A DNA stretch of 64,000 nucleotides from Trichoplax adhaerens (lineage: Eukaryota > Placozoa > Uniplacotomia > Trichoplacea > Trichoplacidae). Positions 1 through 12,786 of this stretch are shown in pieces. Each line of letters starts with the position of its first letter. Positions within the stretch are counted from its first letter, which is position 1. The translations under genes were made by a program, and so were the position numbers. The stretch spans positions 5,074,123 to 5,138,122 of the forward strand of contig NW_002060945.1 of the NCBI RefSeq assembly GCF_000150275.1, in the 5' to 3' direction. Below the pieces are notes generated by a model. That model did not search any database, was not told the DNA's origin, and saw only the letters and a list, made by a program, of their open reading frames with translations.

Positions 1-2025
1 TCGCTGATACGATGTCAGTGCCTAAGGCGACTTTTAAGTATAAGTTGACTCAATTTTAAGGTGCTATCAAGCTGCTATAGTCAACAAGCTACAAATTTTG
101 TATTGATGACAGAAAAGTGGTCACACTTGTAAGCCCGTTATGTTATATTGACATCGTCAGCAAAACCGTATATACTGTTGACTCTAATGTTCGTACAGTC
201 GCACTGTATCTGTGAGTTAATTAGAAATGTAGCATTCTGAGAGGAGGTAAAGTTCTGATTTAGATATTTACTTTCCAAAGGGCCCGCTACTACCTAAAGC
301 TACATAAGATCTTTCGTGAAGCAGTTATGATAAAATTAGCTTAAATAAAGATTGATGTTTTATGAGTGGAATAATAATTAAAGGTTTTATTTGTATAGTG
401 GCTAGAGGTATTTATACAACATTTGTTTCAAAACAGAAACGCTATAACAGATAACGAAAAGTGTAGATTTAATTTAATTGCCTAAGCTCTTTTTCAATAA
501 ACTATATTTTATAAGATTAGATGTTCGTCTGATTATTACAAAAATGAGCAATCTGCACAACTGTAGTTTATCGCGGATATTGAAAATGCCAATTACTATC
601 GTAACTGTAAGAATTTATTAATAGCTGATAAAATTTGTATGGAGGTTTACACCAAATGCTTTTACTTTAACACGAAAAGATTGTGTCTGGTAAAATTTAA
701 CCATTGCAAAGAATTATATACTAGAGAACCGATTTTGCTCTAATCTTACACTGATCTATAAATCTTTAGTAGATATTATTTATGATTAGACTTTTTTGGA
801 TACTATTTCATACAGTGTTATTTACAGATATATTCATTCTGAATTATCAAGGCTTTTGGGCAATTAGTAGTACCTATTCATGAGATGGTATAGCATGAGT
901 TGTTAATTAATACTACTGTACTTTGCCTAACCATCTTTATTATCTAATTTTACACTTCTATCATCAATTTGATGATATGTGCAAATGCTTAATCTATCAT
1001 ATTTTCTTCACATATATCGAATATTACGTCGTTACAATTTATAGTATATAGAAAATACATGCATAAATTGAAATATTAACAGGAAAGGGTGAGAAAGTAA
1101 TCTTGTCGAACAATATACAAATATATACCAAAATGAAACTATAATAGCGGAATCATTTATTTACATCAATAAAATAGCATAAAATTGAAAAAAATTATTG
1201 ACATTACTACACTGTACGTTAAGTAAAACCAAGGTAGGATAAGACATATCACACGCTAACAGTTTCTTAAATTTTCTCGTACTAAAAGTGATAGCCCATG
1301 TCTCCTTGTATCTCTTGATATTATAGATATGAACATTATAACAAATCAATTACAACCGCATATGCATTCGTAAATATAGTAAGGTCCTATCACTAACACT
1401 CATGAACGTAATTCGTTATGCTGCGCAATCATGCCGTATACAATTGTTAGTATTTGTATTAGTCATCATATAGAATATATATAGTAAATCTTTATCAAAA
1501 AATAGAACCATATTCTTAAGTTAATTTCAACGTGGTGAGGATTGAAGTAATCTACTATTACAATAATTTTGGTTATGTACTTTCACGATCGAAATACGAT
1601 AAATATAGCTATAGTAAATAATTAATCAATAAGAAAGTACAAGTAGATTTATAATTGACAAGATTTTCTTACTTATTAACGAGGCCTTCCAAACATCCTT
1701 GTTCATTTTCAGCTCAGATATCTCGATTAATTAATCATTACTATACAAGCATCGATAGATGTTTAAGGGTAATCTAAACTGTCATAGACTAGCATAAAGA
1801 ATTATTCTGTCAATAACTAAGCTAATTAATAATAGTAATGTTTTTAGCTAAATTATGGACTAAAGAATAGAAAAAAATTTCAACCTATAACAGATTTCCA
1901 GTTGTGAAATGATTACTTAACTCCTTAGGCAATGTAACTAGAATAAATTTTATCAGTGTAATAAAATTTAACATGGTGTATAAATAGCAACGACTGTAAT
2001 CGAAAATATGAAGAACAGATTTTAA
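1..2025. other. 3' flank of Homer; no gene seen
   Basis: AT-rich DNA beyond the Homer stop codon (Homer is on the minus strand). I found no exon with flanking splice sites and no protein-like reading frame longer than chance on either strand. The only long open frame (1161-1349, minus) has no recognisable composition or motif. The stretch may hold the Homer 3' untranslated region next to 2025, but I could not place a polyadenylation site with confidence. Confidence 0.6.
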
Positions 2026-5000
2026 CTAGCAGCTATATTCCTGTGGATTTAATAAGGAAGATATTTCCGCGTGTACGCTTTGTAATTCGCCAATCCGACT
2101 TCCTAAGGTAACCTGTAGCGTTTTTAACTTCAGCAATAATTTCATATCCGAAAGTTCTTCATCAACACCCGAAGGCAGAGAATTGATCTGTTCTTTCAAC
2201 GTCTTATTTTCTCTGATTAGATCCTACGAAAATTCATTCGTAAAATTGCATTTAGTACCTTGATTCAGAAATTTCATGCTCGATATTTTGTAGTTCTGGT
2301 TCACTAAATTTACCTGACATTGGCTCGTTAGCCGTTCATTCTCTTCTTCAAGGATTTCATGTCCTTGTAATTCTTTTTGTAATCTTTCAATAGTCTATTA
2401 CAGGCCGGAAATTATCAACTCTATTAGTTAATTCGTTTATTCTTAAAATGCGCGTACAAAACAAAAATTTTAATACAATTTCGATATTATTTTAACCTGA
2501 ATATTAATTTGTTGTTGTTCCTCTAGCGTAGTTATTTTCTTATTACGTAAATCTTTCTGGTTTAACTTTTAAGATAGTTGATTATAAATATCATGATGAA
2601 AGTAATATTTTATAACAGAAATCAATTCACAGAAAATGAAATTTAAGGAAACAATTTTTGCATACTTCAGTTGTTAAAGCATTCTTTTGTTCTTCTAGTA
2701 GTTGAATTTTAATCTTTAATTGCTCATTCTCGTCTCTGTAATTTTGCAATAATGACGATAGTTCTTCATTCCTACTTTTTAGATTTGATATTTCACCATC
2801 CAATCTCCTTCGAGTAAAAAAGGATATTTTTACGGCGCTTCTTATTTTTCAAGTGAATTGAGACTAAATAATGTATATTATATCCCTATGAAGGTATTTA
2901 CCATTGTAATTTGGAATTATCCAATAATGGACTGGCAAGATCCTATCAAAAAAATAATGGGATCTTCGTTTAAATTACTTAAAATATCTTCTTCATCAGT
3001 ATCAATAAACACAATATAAATATCTGTGACCAACTGAAAGTGGTTTAATTTACCTAAATAATTATAGTGAAATAAGAAAGTACAAATCGTACATTGAACA
3101 ACTTAAATTTTAATTTTACAATTAGCCGAATTTACATAACGTTTTTTCTTGATAACTTACTTTTTTATTCTCAGTTGAATCTTTGTTATATCCATTAGTC
3201 TCTGTTCCCGAATTTTGTTGCTGAGATTTAGCGGTAATACTGGCTGTCATTTCGTTAAATTTTTCGGCGAACTACATTGTTAAAAAATTAGGAGTATCAA
3301 ATTTACGAGTACATGATAAAACAATGTTATACATTATGTTGTATTACGTGTATACCGTGGATGTATTGTTATTACAGTTACTGTAATGTACGTACTGTAA
3401 TAAAATTAAACAGATCAACAACGGAAGGCTAAATCAAAAAGTGGAGAAATGGACACAAAAGTACACAATATCTTTATCTATACTAACTCGCAGCATCATC
3501 GGAGTCTGCCCTTATCGTAGAAAAAACAGTCTGATTAGGGATGCAATCTGTCGTCTGATTATTTTAGTTATTTTAAAATATATGTAAAATTGCAAAGTTA
3601 ATTTTTACTAAACCGGTCTCAATTTAAGATATAGTCTTATATTGAGTTTTTTCTTTAATTGATCTTATAACTAAGAAACCCTTCGATAATGACAATACTA
3701 TCGTATAACATATGTGTATATGTACACTGTACATACAGTATACAGTGTACACTGTACAGTATACTGCGTGCAATATCGTAAATTAATATTCATCGTGGTC
3801 GTACATACCTGGTACTCAAGAACTGATACGGAATTGTTATAACAATAAGTAATTTAGTATTTACAGTACGCGAATATTAGCTTTTTTAACATCTTGAATA
3901 GCAAATAGTTTCAATTTAAACTATTACTAGACCATTGTCAAATAGGCAGTTAAACCAAATTGATGGTAACATATTGCAATAAAGGAAAATTCACGTCATC
4001 GTGGTGTTTAATTGAAAATGTATTGTATCATATCACGCCATCTTCTCAATTATAAAAATAAACAATTATGTAACCACTCATCTTCTGCTTTCATGATGCA
4101 TACAGTACTCTTATATAGACATATATACCATCTTTCTTTTTGCCAGATTATGTATAATCATAATTTATAACATTACAAAGGATATTATAAATTTTGAATA
4201 AAGTTATGTAAAAGGAAAGCTGATAGATTTCTATATTACTTATAATCTTCTGTAATTATCAGTAGATAAGTAGTGTACTCTCACAATTGTGTCGATATCC
4301 ATATTTCAATGTTTTATGTGTATGATTATTACAATATATAACAGAGAAAGGTTATACTTCGCTAATTATCATCCAAGATAGGAAGCGCAATATAAGTATA
4401 TCTCCTTGATTCTTATTGTCAAAATTTACCTTATGGTCACTTTGTTTCGTTAGTAATAATTACTTAATCATATAGCACATAATTACTTGTACAAACCCGC
4501 ATAATAAGACTCTATAAAGTATATTAAATATGTATCTTTAAATACTTAAAGTCTGTTTGTTTGGTAATACAAAGAGAAAAAAATAAACATGAATCACTTC
4601 ACATCTTCATCCTTCGATAGTAGTCTGTGTTACATCACATTATTTAGGCAGATTTAATATACTGTATAGTATAAAGACATGTTAATAATATCATATAAAC
4701 GATTAGACGTCTTTTCGTTATATTTAGCTTAATGTATCGCTATTTGTACGAAAACGAAGGATGTAAAGATTTTTGAAAAAGAATCATTACGAAGTATGTC
4801 TTTTTGTTTAAACAGAACATGATCACAAGAAACTAAACATATGAAATATAAGATATAGTATTCTGATGATGATAGAAAAAGGATGCTAGGTTTCATAATT
4901 AACAGAGAGCTAGATAATATTGATAGATCTCTATCCTATTCTATTGACGATCTATAATTGTACTACAACCATGCATTGTAAATTATCTTAAGTAGGCTTC

Positions 5001-8000
5001 GTAATGCATAAATGTAGTAGTTTAATTTCTGATTCGGGCGGTATAGGTCGTAGCTAATAATTTGTTCAAATTGAATCTATATACCAGTTACTTTTTAAAA
5101 TACCCTTTAAACTGACTACGTCCGACGAGTAAGACCATATTATAATAGATATATCTAAGATCCATTAACAGAGAAATGAATAAATGACTAAAAAATTTAA
5201 TGTACAATATAATGATACTTTTATATAAATGTATATCTTATAAACTATGGAAATAATGATAGTGCGAAGAAACAGTTATAAGTGATACTATATTAGATGA
5301 AGGTAAAAGGATCTACTAGCAGCAATAGTATTGATAAAGCTAGAAACTGTGCCCTAATTCATACATTCTAGGAGTTAGTAAAGCATTGTGCAGGGATTGA
5401 GGAACTTAAAAATAATAAATTCTACAAAAATTGCAACACAAACACCTTAAATTATCATAACGTTTAATTACTACTGTCCTCTTTAACTTACCTTATTTAA
5501 ATCGCTTTCGGAGGAGAATCCTAATCCATAGACAGTATTAGCTCTAGCATCTGACCATTGTCCAAATTTGGCCGATGTTTTCATGAAATGCATATTCTGT
5601 GTTATACTGCTATTTACAATGACCTAAATGAAAGAAAGAAAGTAATCATTAGAAATGGAAAGATTTAATTCGTAGAGAAATTCGGTAAAATAATCTCGTA
5701 CATATAGGCGTAATACAAAGGCGTGAATTTGAAATTGTTGTGAAAGATTGGTATGCATAGATTAGTGAAGTAACTATCGTTCACGTTATCGAGCGTTGGG
5801 CACTTTTCGACTTTTTGAGTTAAGCACAATGATGCAAATCAATTGAAACTAACAAATTACAATTATTCGTAATTATCCAGTTGATTGACTACTCGTATAC
5901 CATCATATGAGCCGTATACCGGATTCGCATATCATCCCATGAGCCGGAATGGGACATAAGAATACGCATGAAGCTAAGTGAAAGAAATTAGCTGAATCAT
6001 GTTGTAAAGATAGATCTTTATTACAGTATCAATATGGAACTAAGATTATTATAGTAAGATCAAATGTTAATTTTTTGACGTAAAAATTATATCATATTTT
6101 AAACTACTGAATTTTCTGATTTGCCAAGTAGTCTATAAATGAGTTGTGAAAATTACAACGCGCGTATAATTGTAATGTACGCGTCTACATTGTATTGCGT
6201 CGATTTACGAGTACAGTATTGTAACAAAGTAAGATCATCGTAATCGTGTTGTTAATACTTATGTAAATCTCTATTAATTTTTAGTGTTGTTTCTGTCAAA
6301 GTAATTTCAATATCCGGCATGAAGAATTTTTACTTCTTACAACATTGTTCTATGTTTGATAAAAAAATTATTGTCATAGGCGACTATTATTTAGTACAAT
6401 ACTATCAAAATGATACCAAAAAATTAATGACTATCGCCGTTTAATCTCAGATTCAGTGCTAAGTAACTGACTGTCCAAATCCTAAATAGTAAAGATGACG
6501 GCTGATTGTACGAAACGGCGAAATAGTAAAATTGTAGTAAACAATTGCTAATCATGCTAGTATACAACACCAACAATTAAAATATAACTATTTTTACTTC
6601 CTGGTAATAAAGAAAACTAGTTAATAGGCAGTGTATCGACTTAACTTTTGTTACTTTAACTCAAGCAACCATGTAAAATCCAGACTATTAAAGTCATTTC
6701 AACTAGATTTTATCGTCATACTCGTATCTAATTATAATTAACAGTGAACGTTTGAACTAGGTGTATGTTGTATAAGTAAGGGAAGAAAATTACACTTTAG
6801 GCATTAAGGCAAAACCCAGCAGTATTTGTTTTTATAACTACAGTCTATGGGTCACAGTACTGTACTAATACTTTATTTATACTTCCGCCCCATAATAACG
6901 GTACCGTAGGCGAAGCCGAAAATATCTTTTATTAGATTGCGTGATCATGGTCAAATAGAGCAATTAACAAAAAGTTAAAAAACTGATGCTTGGTTGTATA
7001 TTGCTGTTCACTGCCTTCACTGCATTCTTTTAGTGCTCCGTGACTGCATGTCTGATAATTATAATTACTTGTCGATAAAAGGATCAATAGTCCTAATCCC
7101 AATTCCTTAGCAAGTACCGTATACTTAAATGCTATTGTAGGCTTGCGTTATATTATGTCTGCGATCAGCGTTTATTATAATTATTAGCGAACAGAGAAAC
7201 CAAGGATTACGCATATTACTCTAGAATATGCACGTACATCTATATGTTAAGATATGCACATACGAGTAGCCTACTACTTTACAAGTACAGTACAGTACAC
7301 TATATCAGCAGTTGATTAGTTCATGGTATTCTTTAGCTGCAGTGATCAAATATACTCCTATGCTATCTATGGCTATTATTATATGTAATATATCACTCAA
7401 CATCGTATAATCCAAAAGTTGTACTGAAACTACATGTCTTTTACGCAAAATACAGCATAAAGCCCGATTAATTTATAAGAAAGAATTTTATTATTATTGT
7501 CCTTGTATTACGAGTATCGAAGCTAACTTTTAAATATCGTATGTAGGTACAAGTAGTGATGCATCGACGATCTACTATACTGCACTATCAAAGTGATAGT
7601 AGATACAGCATTGATGTTTTTATACTGCATACCTTGGTACCGTCGACGGAAATTATTCTGTGATGACTACGCATTGGGTCGCAATAAAACGATACTGGTA
7701 CTGCTAGCTTGGAAGAAGGCAGCCATGACTTTTTCGTTTCTGGATCGATCTCGAAGACATGAGCAGAAGTGGTGAATAGAGGTTGTTCTCTGGAAGTTAA
7801 AAATGATAATAATTATATAATTATATAATGCTACCAATAGGTGGCATCTTAATGTCGATTTTATAATTCTAAGATTACGGATAGGAAAGGATAGGAAGCA
7901 ATTTAGTCCGTTTGTATATATCTACAGTAATCACTGACTCGTGTATTTACTCGTACAGTCGCACTTGGGGTTGACCAGCGTGACTTATTAACTACGCCAC

Positions 8001-8315
8001 CATAATATTTTAAGAGAGTAAACGATTACTATTACGTAAACAAAAACGAATTCGCATGTCATGAATATATACTAGAGTTAACATTTTATAGTATTCCTTA
8101 TTCTAGTTCAATGGCATCAGTTGCTAATCTCGTTATCATTCTTCTGCTTTCCTGCATTAAAGGGAGCAGAAAACTTGTGTGTATCGTGTATTTTTAAGTA
8201 TTTGTGATGTGTTGACTACTAATACTGTATCATGAATTAGCCATCATCTATTTATTTTTACAGATATATTCCGATATTAAAGAGCAAAGATATCGGTAGT
8301 GCATACTTACCCCAT
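2026..8315 (-). CDS. HOMER: Homer scaffold protein (EVH1 domain plus C-terminal coiled coil), 9 coding exons
   Basis: Exons in transcript order: 8315-8311, 7789-7633, 5623-5492, 3271-3161, 2942-2902, 2807-2666, 2565-2497, 2394-2314, 2223-2026. They total 936 bases, giving 311 residues with all phases consistent. Residues 1-110 form an EVH1 domain. The ligand-groove residues known from vertebrate Homer are at the same positions: F14, W24 (in KKSWLP), F74 (in KFGQW) and G89 (in VYGLGF). The domain is followed by FAEKF, the start of the post-EVH1 helix. Residues ~150-311 are a heptad-rich coiled coil, as in Homer tetramerisation tails. Homer EVH1 binds PPxxF motifs of glutamate receptors, IP3 and ryanodine receptors and Shank, linking surface receptors to calcium stores (family knowledge). 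The first coding exon holds only ATGGG, followed by a GTAAGT donor. The start is supported by the MGEQP N-terminus typical of the family. At 311 residues it is slightly shorter than vertebrate long Homers (~350). Confidence 0.93.
3718..3770. repeat. TACAG/TACTG palindromic tract in a Homer intron
   Basis: A 50-base run of overlapping self-complementary words (TGTACA, GTGTAC, GTATAC, CTGTACAG) inside the 2.2-kb intron between the last EVH1 exon and the next exon. Same family as the larger clusters elsewhere in the window. Confidence 0.75.
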
Positions 8316-8490
8316 AATGTAAAATATGCGTAAAAAGTGACTACTGTAATGTACTGAAATCTATCCTTCACGGCCACGTACTTCCAAGTAAATTTAGCTC
8401 ATTTAACGAGTAGAGTTTTATCACTTATTTTATCGTGCCGCCCTATATATACTACAGTTTTAATTTGCTTTGGAAGTTATACTGAAGTAT

Positions 8491-8632
8491 AACTGTACTG
8501 TACAGTGTACAGTACATGCACGGGTTTTCAGTACAGTACAGTACAGATCGAAACCAGACGACTTTTGTTTGACTACAGTACTGTACACAGCGTGCAGTCA
8601 TAGACTACTAAATACAGTACAGTACAGTGTGT
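8491..8632. repeat. TACAG/TACTG palindromic cluster
   Basis: Overlapping copies of GTACAGTAC and ACTGTACAGT, many perfectly self-complementary, about 180 bases upstream of the Homer start codon. The tract runs directly into the GC-rich inverted repeat at 8631-8659. Confidence 0.85.
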
Positions 8633-8659
8633 ACATCCCGGGACACGCCCGGGATGTAC
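8631..8659. repeat. GC-rich perfect inverted repeat
   Basis: Two 12-base arms (8631-8642 and 8648-8659, GTACATCCCGGG and its reverse complement) around a 5-base loop ACACG. The CCCGGG cores stand out in an AT-rich genome. The outer GTAC of each arm belongs to the neighbouring pentamer tract. Confidence 0.85.
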
Positions 8660-10750
8660 GATATTTACTGATCCGTGGTACAGAATGGGTACATGCTGTT
8701 CTCCCGCTGTCCGCGCCACGCAGCCCTCAGTGTGGCCCAAGTCATACACTACATGTAGACTACCATTCCTATTCTGAAGTCACGTTTTTACGCAAACCTT
8801 TTTAGTAAGTGAAAATCAGAAGTTCTCAGAAAGCAGCTGAGGGAAAATTTTTGATGAGTAGTCTCTGGTTTGACGCAATGATTTTATTAGTACAACACCT
8901 CTGAGAAAATCTTGTTACTTCTTGGGTGGACAGACATTTCGGCCACATCTAGGATGGAATGTCCATCCGTCCGAGGAGAGCGATTAGTCTAATCCAGGCA
9001 AGGCATTGACTAATAAGTTTAAGGTGCATCTAGTAGTTTTTATGTAATTATTGCCAAAACTTCCATCTAACTAACGGAAAAAGTGTTACTTCATAATATC
9101 TTAGAGTCAAAATTGTTCTCAATAATACACTTTCTCTAAGTCAAGTATTGCATTTTCCCTACTTTATTCGAAGATTGTAATTGTAGATTTACAAGGGGCA
9201 ACTCTTGGTCTATAAAATGATATAAATTTCATGTAGCTTTTCTTAACATTTTAAAATTGAAATTTCTAAGCCCATTCAAATCTTTCGGGCCCACCCTGTA
9301 CATACATTGTACAGTACGTAGCCTATAGTACTACTGTGCCATGGAATATCTAGAAGTCCATGACTGCGTGTACATTTGTAATTATACATTAACAGTAAGG
9401 ACAGAAGAAATGCTGTTTTAATGTCTCATAAGGGTCGAGGAAGGAAGTAGACGCAATTAACGATGACTGTAATTTGAGCAATCTACAGCAATCGACAGTC
9501 AGTAATATAACCGCTTACTTTCGGTGATTCGATATTATTTTGGCTTATTACTACATAAATGTTGCCTACTCGGTATAAAGTCACTGAACCTCTGACAGGT
9601 CTATCAAATGGTAATACTATCTGTTAAATGAGCACATTATCGTAAACCGTCAGCAAAGCGACGGGAGTTTGCACTAGTAATTATAATTTACCAAGCAGTC
9701 TACAAGCCTACAGTATACGTGTGATTTTTACCCTACTTGTACTGTATTAGCACAGATTTACAGTGATAGCCTCCGTATTTGTTAGTAAATTGTTACCCTG
9801 GTCGAATACGAATACTGTAAATACTGTAAATACAATACTGTACAGTATAATGCCATAATTTTTAGTTCCCATTTATAGAAATATACAGTACAGTAGTATC
9901 CCTTCGTAAACCGTACTACTGGCACTTACTAGTACATTCTAGAGGGAAGGCAACACTCTATTATAATATAATATAATATATTCGCAATCAGCTTTATGAA
10001 GTATGTTAAGATAAATATATAATCTCTTCTTACACTACAGTATACAACCATTAGACTTGGTTTGTACCATAACATCATACAGTACTGTAAATTAAAAATG
10101 TCGAAATACAAGTCAAGCTAATATTTATTTTCTTATTTTTTTATTTATTTACGAATTGTTAAGTAACTGCAGTATCTGAATGGCCAGTATCATTACGTGC
10201 TCGCTTTTCTGTGCCATTAATTATACTAGTGGAACCCACCCTCTTATTGTGCTGTACGTGCTTGTACTTTTTACGTTACAGTACACTTAATCATACTGGC
10301 TATACAGTATATTTCTCTTTCAAATTGTAATCAAAATAGTGAGACTATAATGACGTGTGGACTACTGATGCTACATAATACAGCATTATGCTGTAGTTAT
10401 ATTCCGGTTATGTACAGTATCATACATTAAATGAGTATCTAAAAGACGAATTGTTCGATGATAAAAGCATAATGCGAAATATGGCACAATTGTATTCTGC
10501 ATTTATTCCGGATAATAAGCTCTTCTATACCGTTATACGTCAGTGTTTAATGTACAATAAATACACCAAGCAGGTATAAAAACAAAACAATTTGGTAATG
10601 TATACAGACTTCAGCAAATGAAGAGACATGCATACAATATCTACACTTACGTAGACGTCGGTGAAACAATAAATATACAATGCAAGTTCGACAATGTGCT
10701 CATGACACCAGATACGAAGAGTATCACTGTTCATGACCGCAATGCAATAA

Positions 10751-10806
10751 TACAGTACAGTATATTGTACAGAATTAGATCATACTGTACATACTGTACA
10801 GTACTA
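10751..10806. repeat. TACAG/TACTG palindromic cluster
   Basis: Short cluster of TACAGTACAG, CATACTGTAC and ACTGTACAGT words in the Homer/NCKX divergent spacer. Confidence 0.8.
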
Positions 10807-11586
10807 TGCGCGTATAACAGCCATTAAAATCATCATAACACTACATCGATCAGCCAGTTGGTGACCTTTGATGATGATCATCAATTTTACAAGAGCATTC
10901 ATTTTTATTGATGTCTATCTATTACCAATGTTGACTGCCATCTAAATTTTTATACCGCCATTACCGTACCCTACAAAATAGAATCGAAACGCTTTAATGT
11001 AACGAGGTAACGTCTAATCAAATTGTTGGGCTTTGAATTGTTATTTATACGGTACAAGGAGTTTAAGGTATAGTTTACAGTAGTTACGCGTATATTGTAG
11101 TTGAATCATTCCCAAAGTACTCAATAACTTTCTTAATCTAAATCGTTTAACACTAGTATCTACTGTACACTAGTTATTTTTATACGTTATAAGACGCCTT
11201 CCAATTATTAGTTAATAAATTTTGTTTATAATTGTTATAATTAGGGCATTTCAATGACACATAGCCTAGTGAATTTGATTAATTAAAGTTTCAAAAGTCA
11301 TTTTGCAGTGGTTACTAATACTTTCTACTTTTTAGAGGGTGTTATTTTACTGTGTTATAGCATAGAAATAATAGAAAAAGGGGATGTACTGTAGTAATAA
11401 TCGATTTTATTCGTTGTAAATTTTTCATAAAGCACTCATCGTACATTTATCGCAAGCACAGTATAGCACAGTATCATATGCGTAATTGCGTATGTCCTTT
11501 ATTTAATTCAATGAAGCATGATATCGCGTACAGGCGTGTAGTGTACAGTATGTAGCTTGTAACTTTTTCAACCCACTCATGTTTAC

Positions 11587-11696
11587 GTACAGTGCACTGT
11601 ATTACTGTAGTATCAGCGAACAGTACTGTACAGTACTGTAATCAACGTGACTAGGACTGTACCGTACATACTGTACAGTATTATACTGTACAGTAG
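11587..11696. repeat. TACAG/TACTG palindromic cluster
   Basis: Repeated self-complementary words including ACAGTACTGTACAGTACTGT in the Homer/NCKX divergent spacer, 1.1-1.2 kb upstream of the NCKX start. Further isolated copies lie at ~11818 and ~12640. Confidence 0.85.
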
Positions 11697-12786
11697 CAAA
11701 AGACTTTACAGTTTAATTAATTAAGATTAATATCGTATGAAACCAAGAAAAAATAGCGACTAATCCCCTGTAAAATCTTTTTCGAATTGCCTTGCTTTTA
11801 GTTAATTAAATATATGTACTGTACTGTACGTAATGCACTGCAGTGGTATCGTAAAATTCGTAATTCTCCTATAGTACAGTACCTTATATTGCAGATTAAA
11901 TAAATTATAATAGTCCTCATCAAATTGATTATCATCTACTTTCCGTTAATTAAAATGATTTATGATTACTTTATTGAATGATTTTACTAGTGAATAATCA
12001 GGCCCGTGTACAGCAGATTGTTTTAACTTCTCTTCATACACCCACCCGTCTTTGCTTTCAGTGAGTAATTAATTACTAATTTAACTACGCGTATATGGAA
12101 CGGTAAAATTAGCATACGCCTTACATACATATATACTTGTATACGTACGGGTATAGTATACTAGATACCTGCAAGTAGTGCCGTGCCGTCTTCCTTTACA
12201 GCATAACTGAGAGAGAGGAACATTGTGACTGTTGCTTATCCAAATTTATTAATAGTTTAATTTTTTTGTTATTGTCGTAGATCACTGATAGACACGGACA
12301 GAAACTAAAATTGAATAAAGCTGGAAGAAATATTTTTATTTTTATCGCGGTGTCTATCTACACTAGCAATCACGTACGAGCTATTGTAACAGCTTATCGT
12401 CTATCGTGGCCAAAGTTTGTGAATGTGGGAATCTTTAAAGCTATTGCCAGCTCTTTATACCGACTATTATACTGATACATGATTTATTTGCAATGAATTA
12501 CAACGTATTGTATGCTCTATTGGCAACGTATATCAATTTTAACTGTTCCATACTATAGTTTGTATTACAACAGTTCCTATCATTCCTTTTGAAATCGTAT
12601 TAACAGCATTCATTTGAAATAACTCCTGGTTGATACTATACAGTATACTGTACATACATACAAGTTGGTATATCATTACTTATGATAATTTTTTTCTCCA
12701 CTTTGCGATTGAAACTGAACGAAACTAGCACCGTCATAGGATACGACGCATTTTCAGTCAATCATTCTTAATTAATATTTGGCAAC

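Larger units (their letters stand above)
8316..12786. other. Divergent spacer between Homer and NCKX; repeat-rich, no gene seen
   Basis: 4.5 kb between the start codons of two genes transcribed away from each other, so it should hold both promoters and 5' untranslated exons. It contains several TACAG/TACTG clusters, a GC-rich inverted repeat at 8631-8659 and a locally GC-rich patch at about 8640-8730. I found no coding exon with splice sites. The open frame at 8470-8805 is the translation of the repeat tract. Confidence 0.7.

Noticed and set aside
2943-3010. Possible extra Homer exon ([10 protein letters not shown]-like frame)
   Set aside because: No donor and acceptor pair keeps the frame with neighbouring exons, while skipping it gives a perfect phase match.
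5881-5960. Imperfect repeat of CATATGAGCCG/CATGAGCCGG words
   Set aside because: Only two short degenerate copies; not enough to call an element.
8470-8805. 111-codon open frame
   Set aside because: Its first half is translated TACAG/TACTG repeat (Tyr/Thr/Val/Gln/Cys-rich), it has no splice-flanked partners and no recognisable domain.
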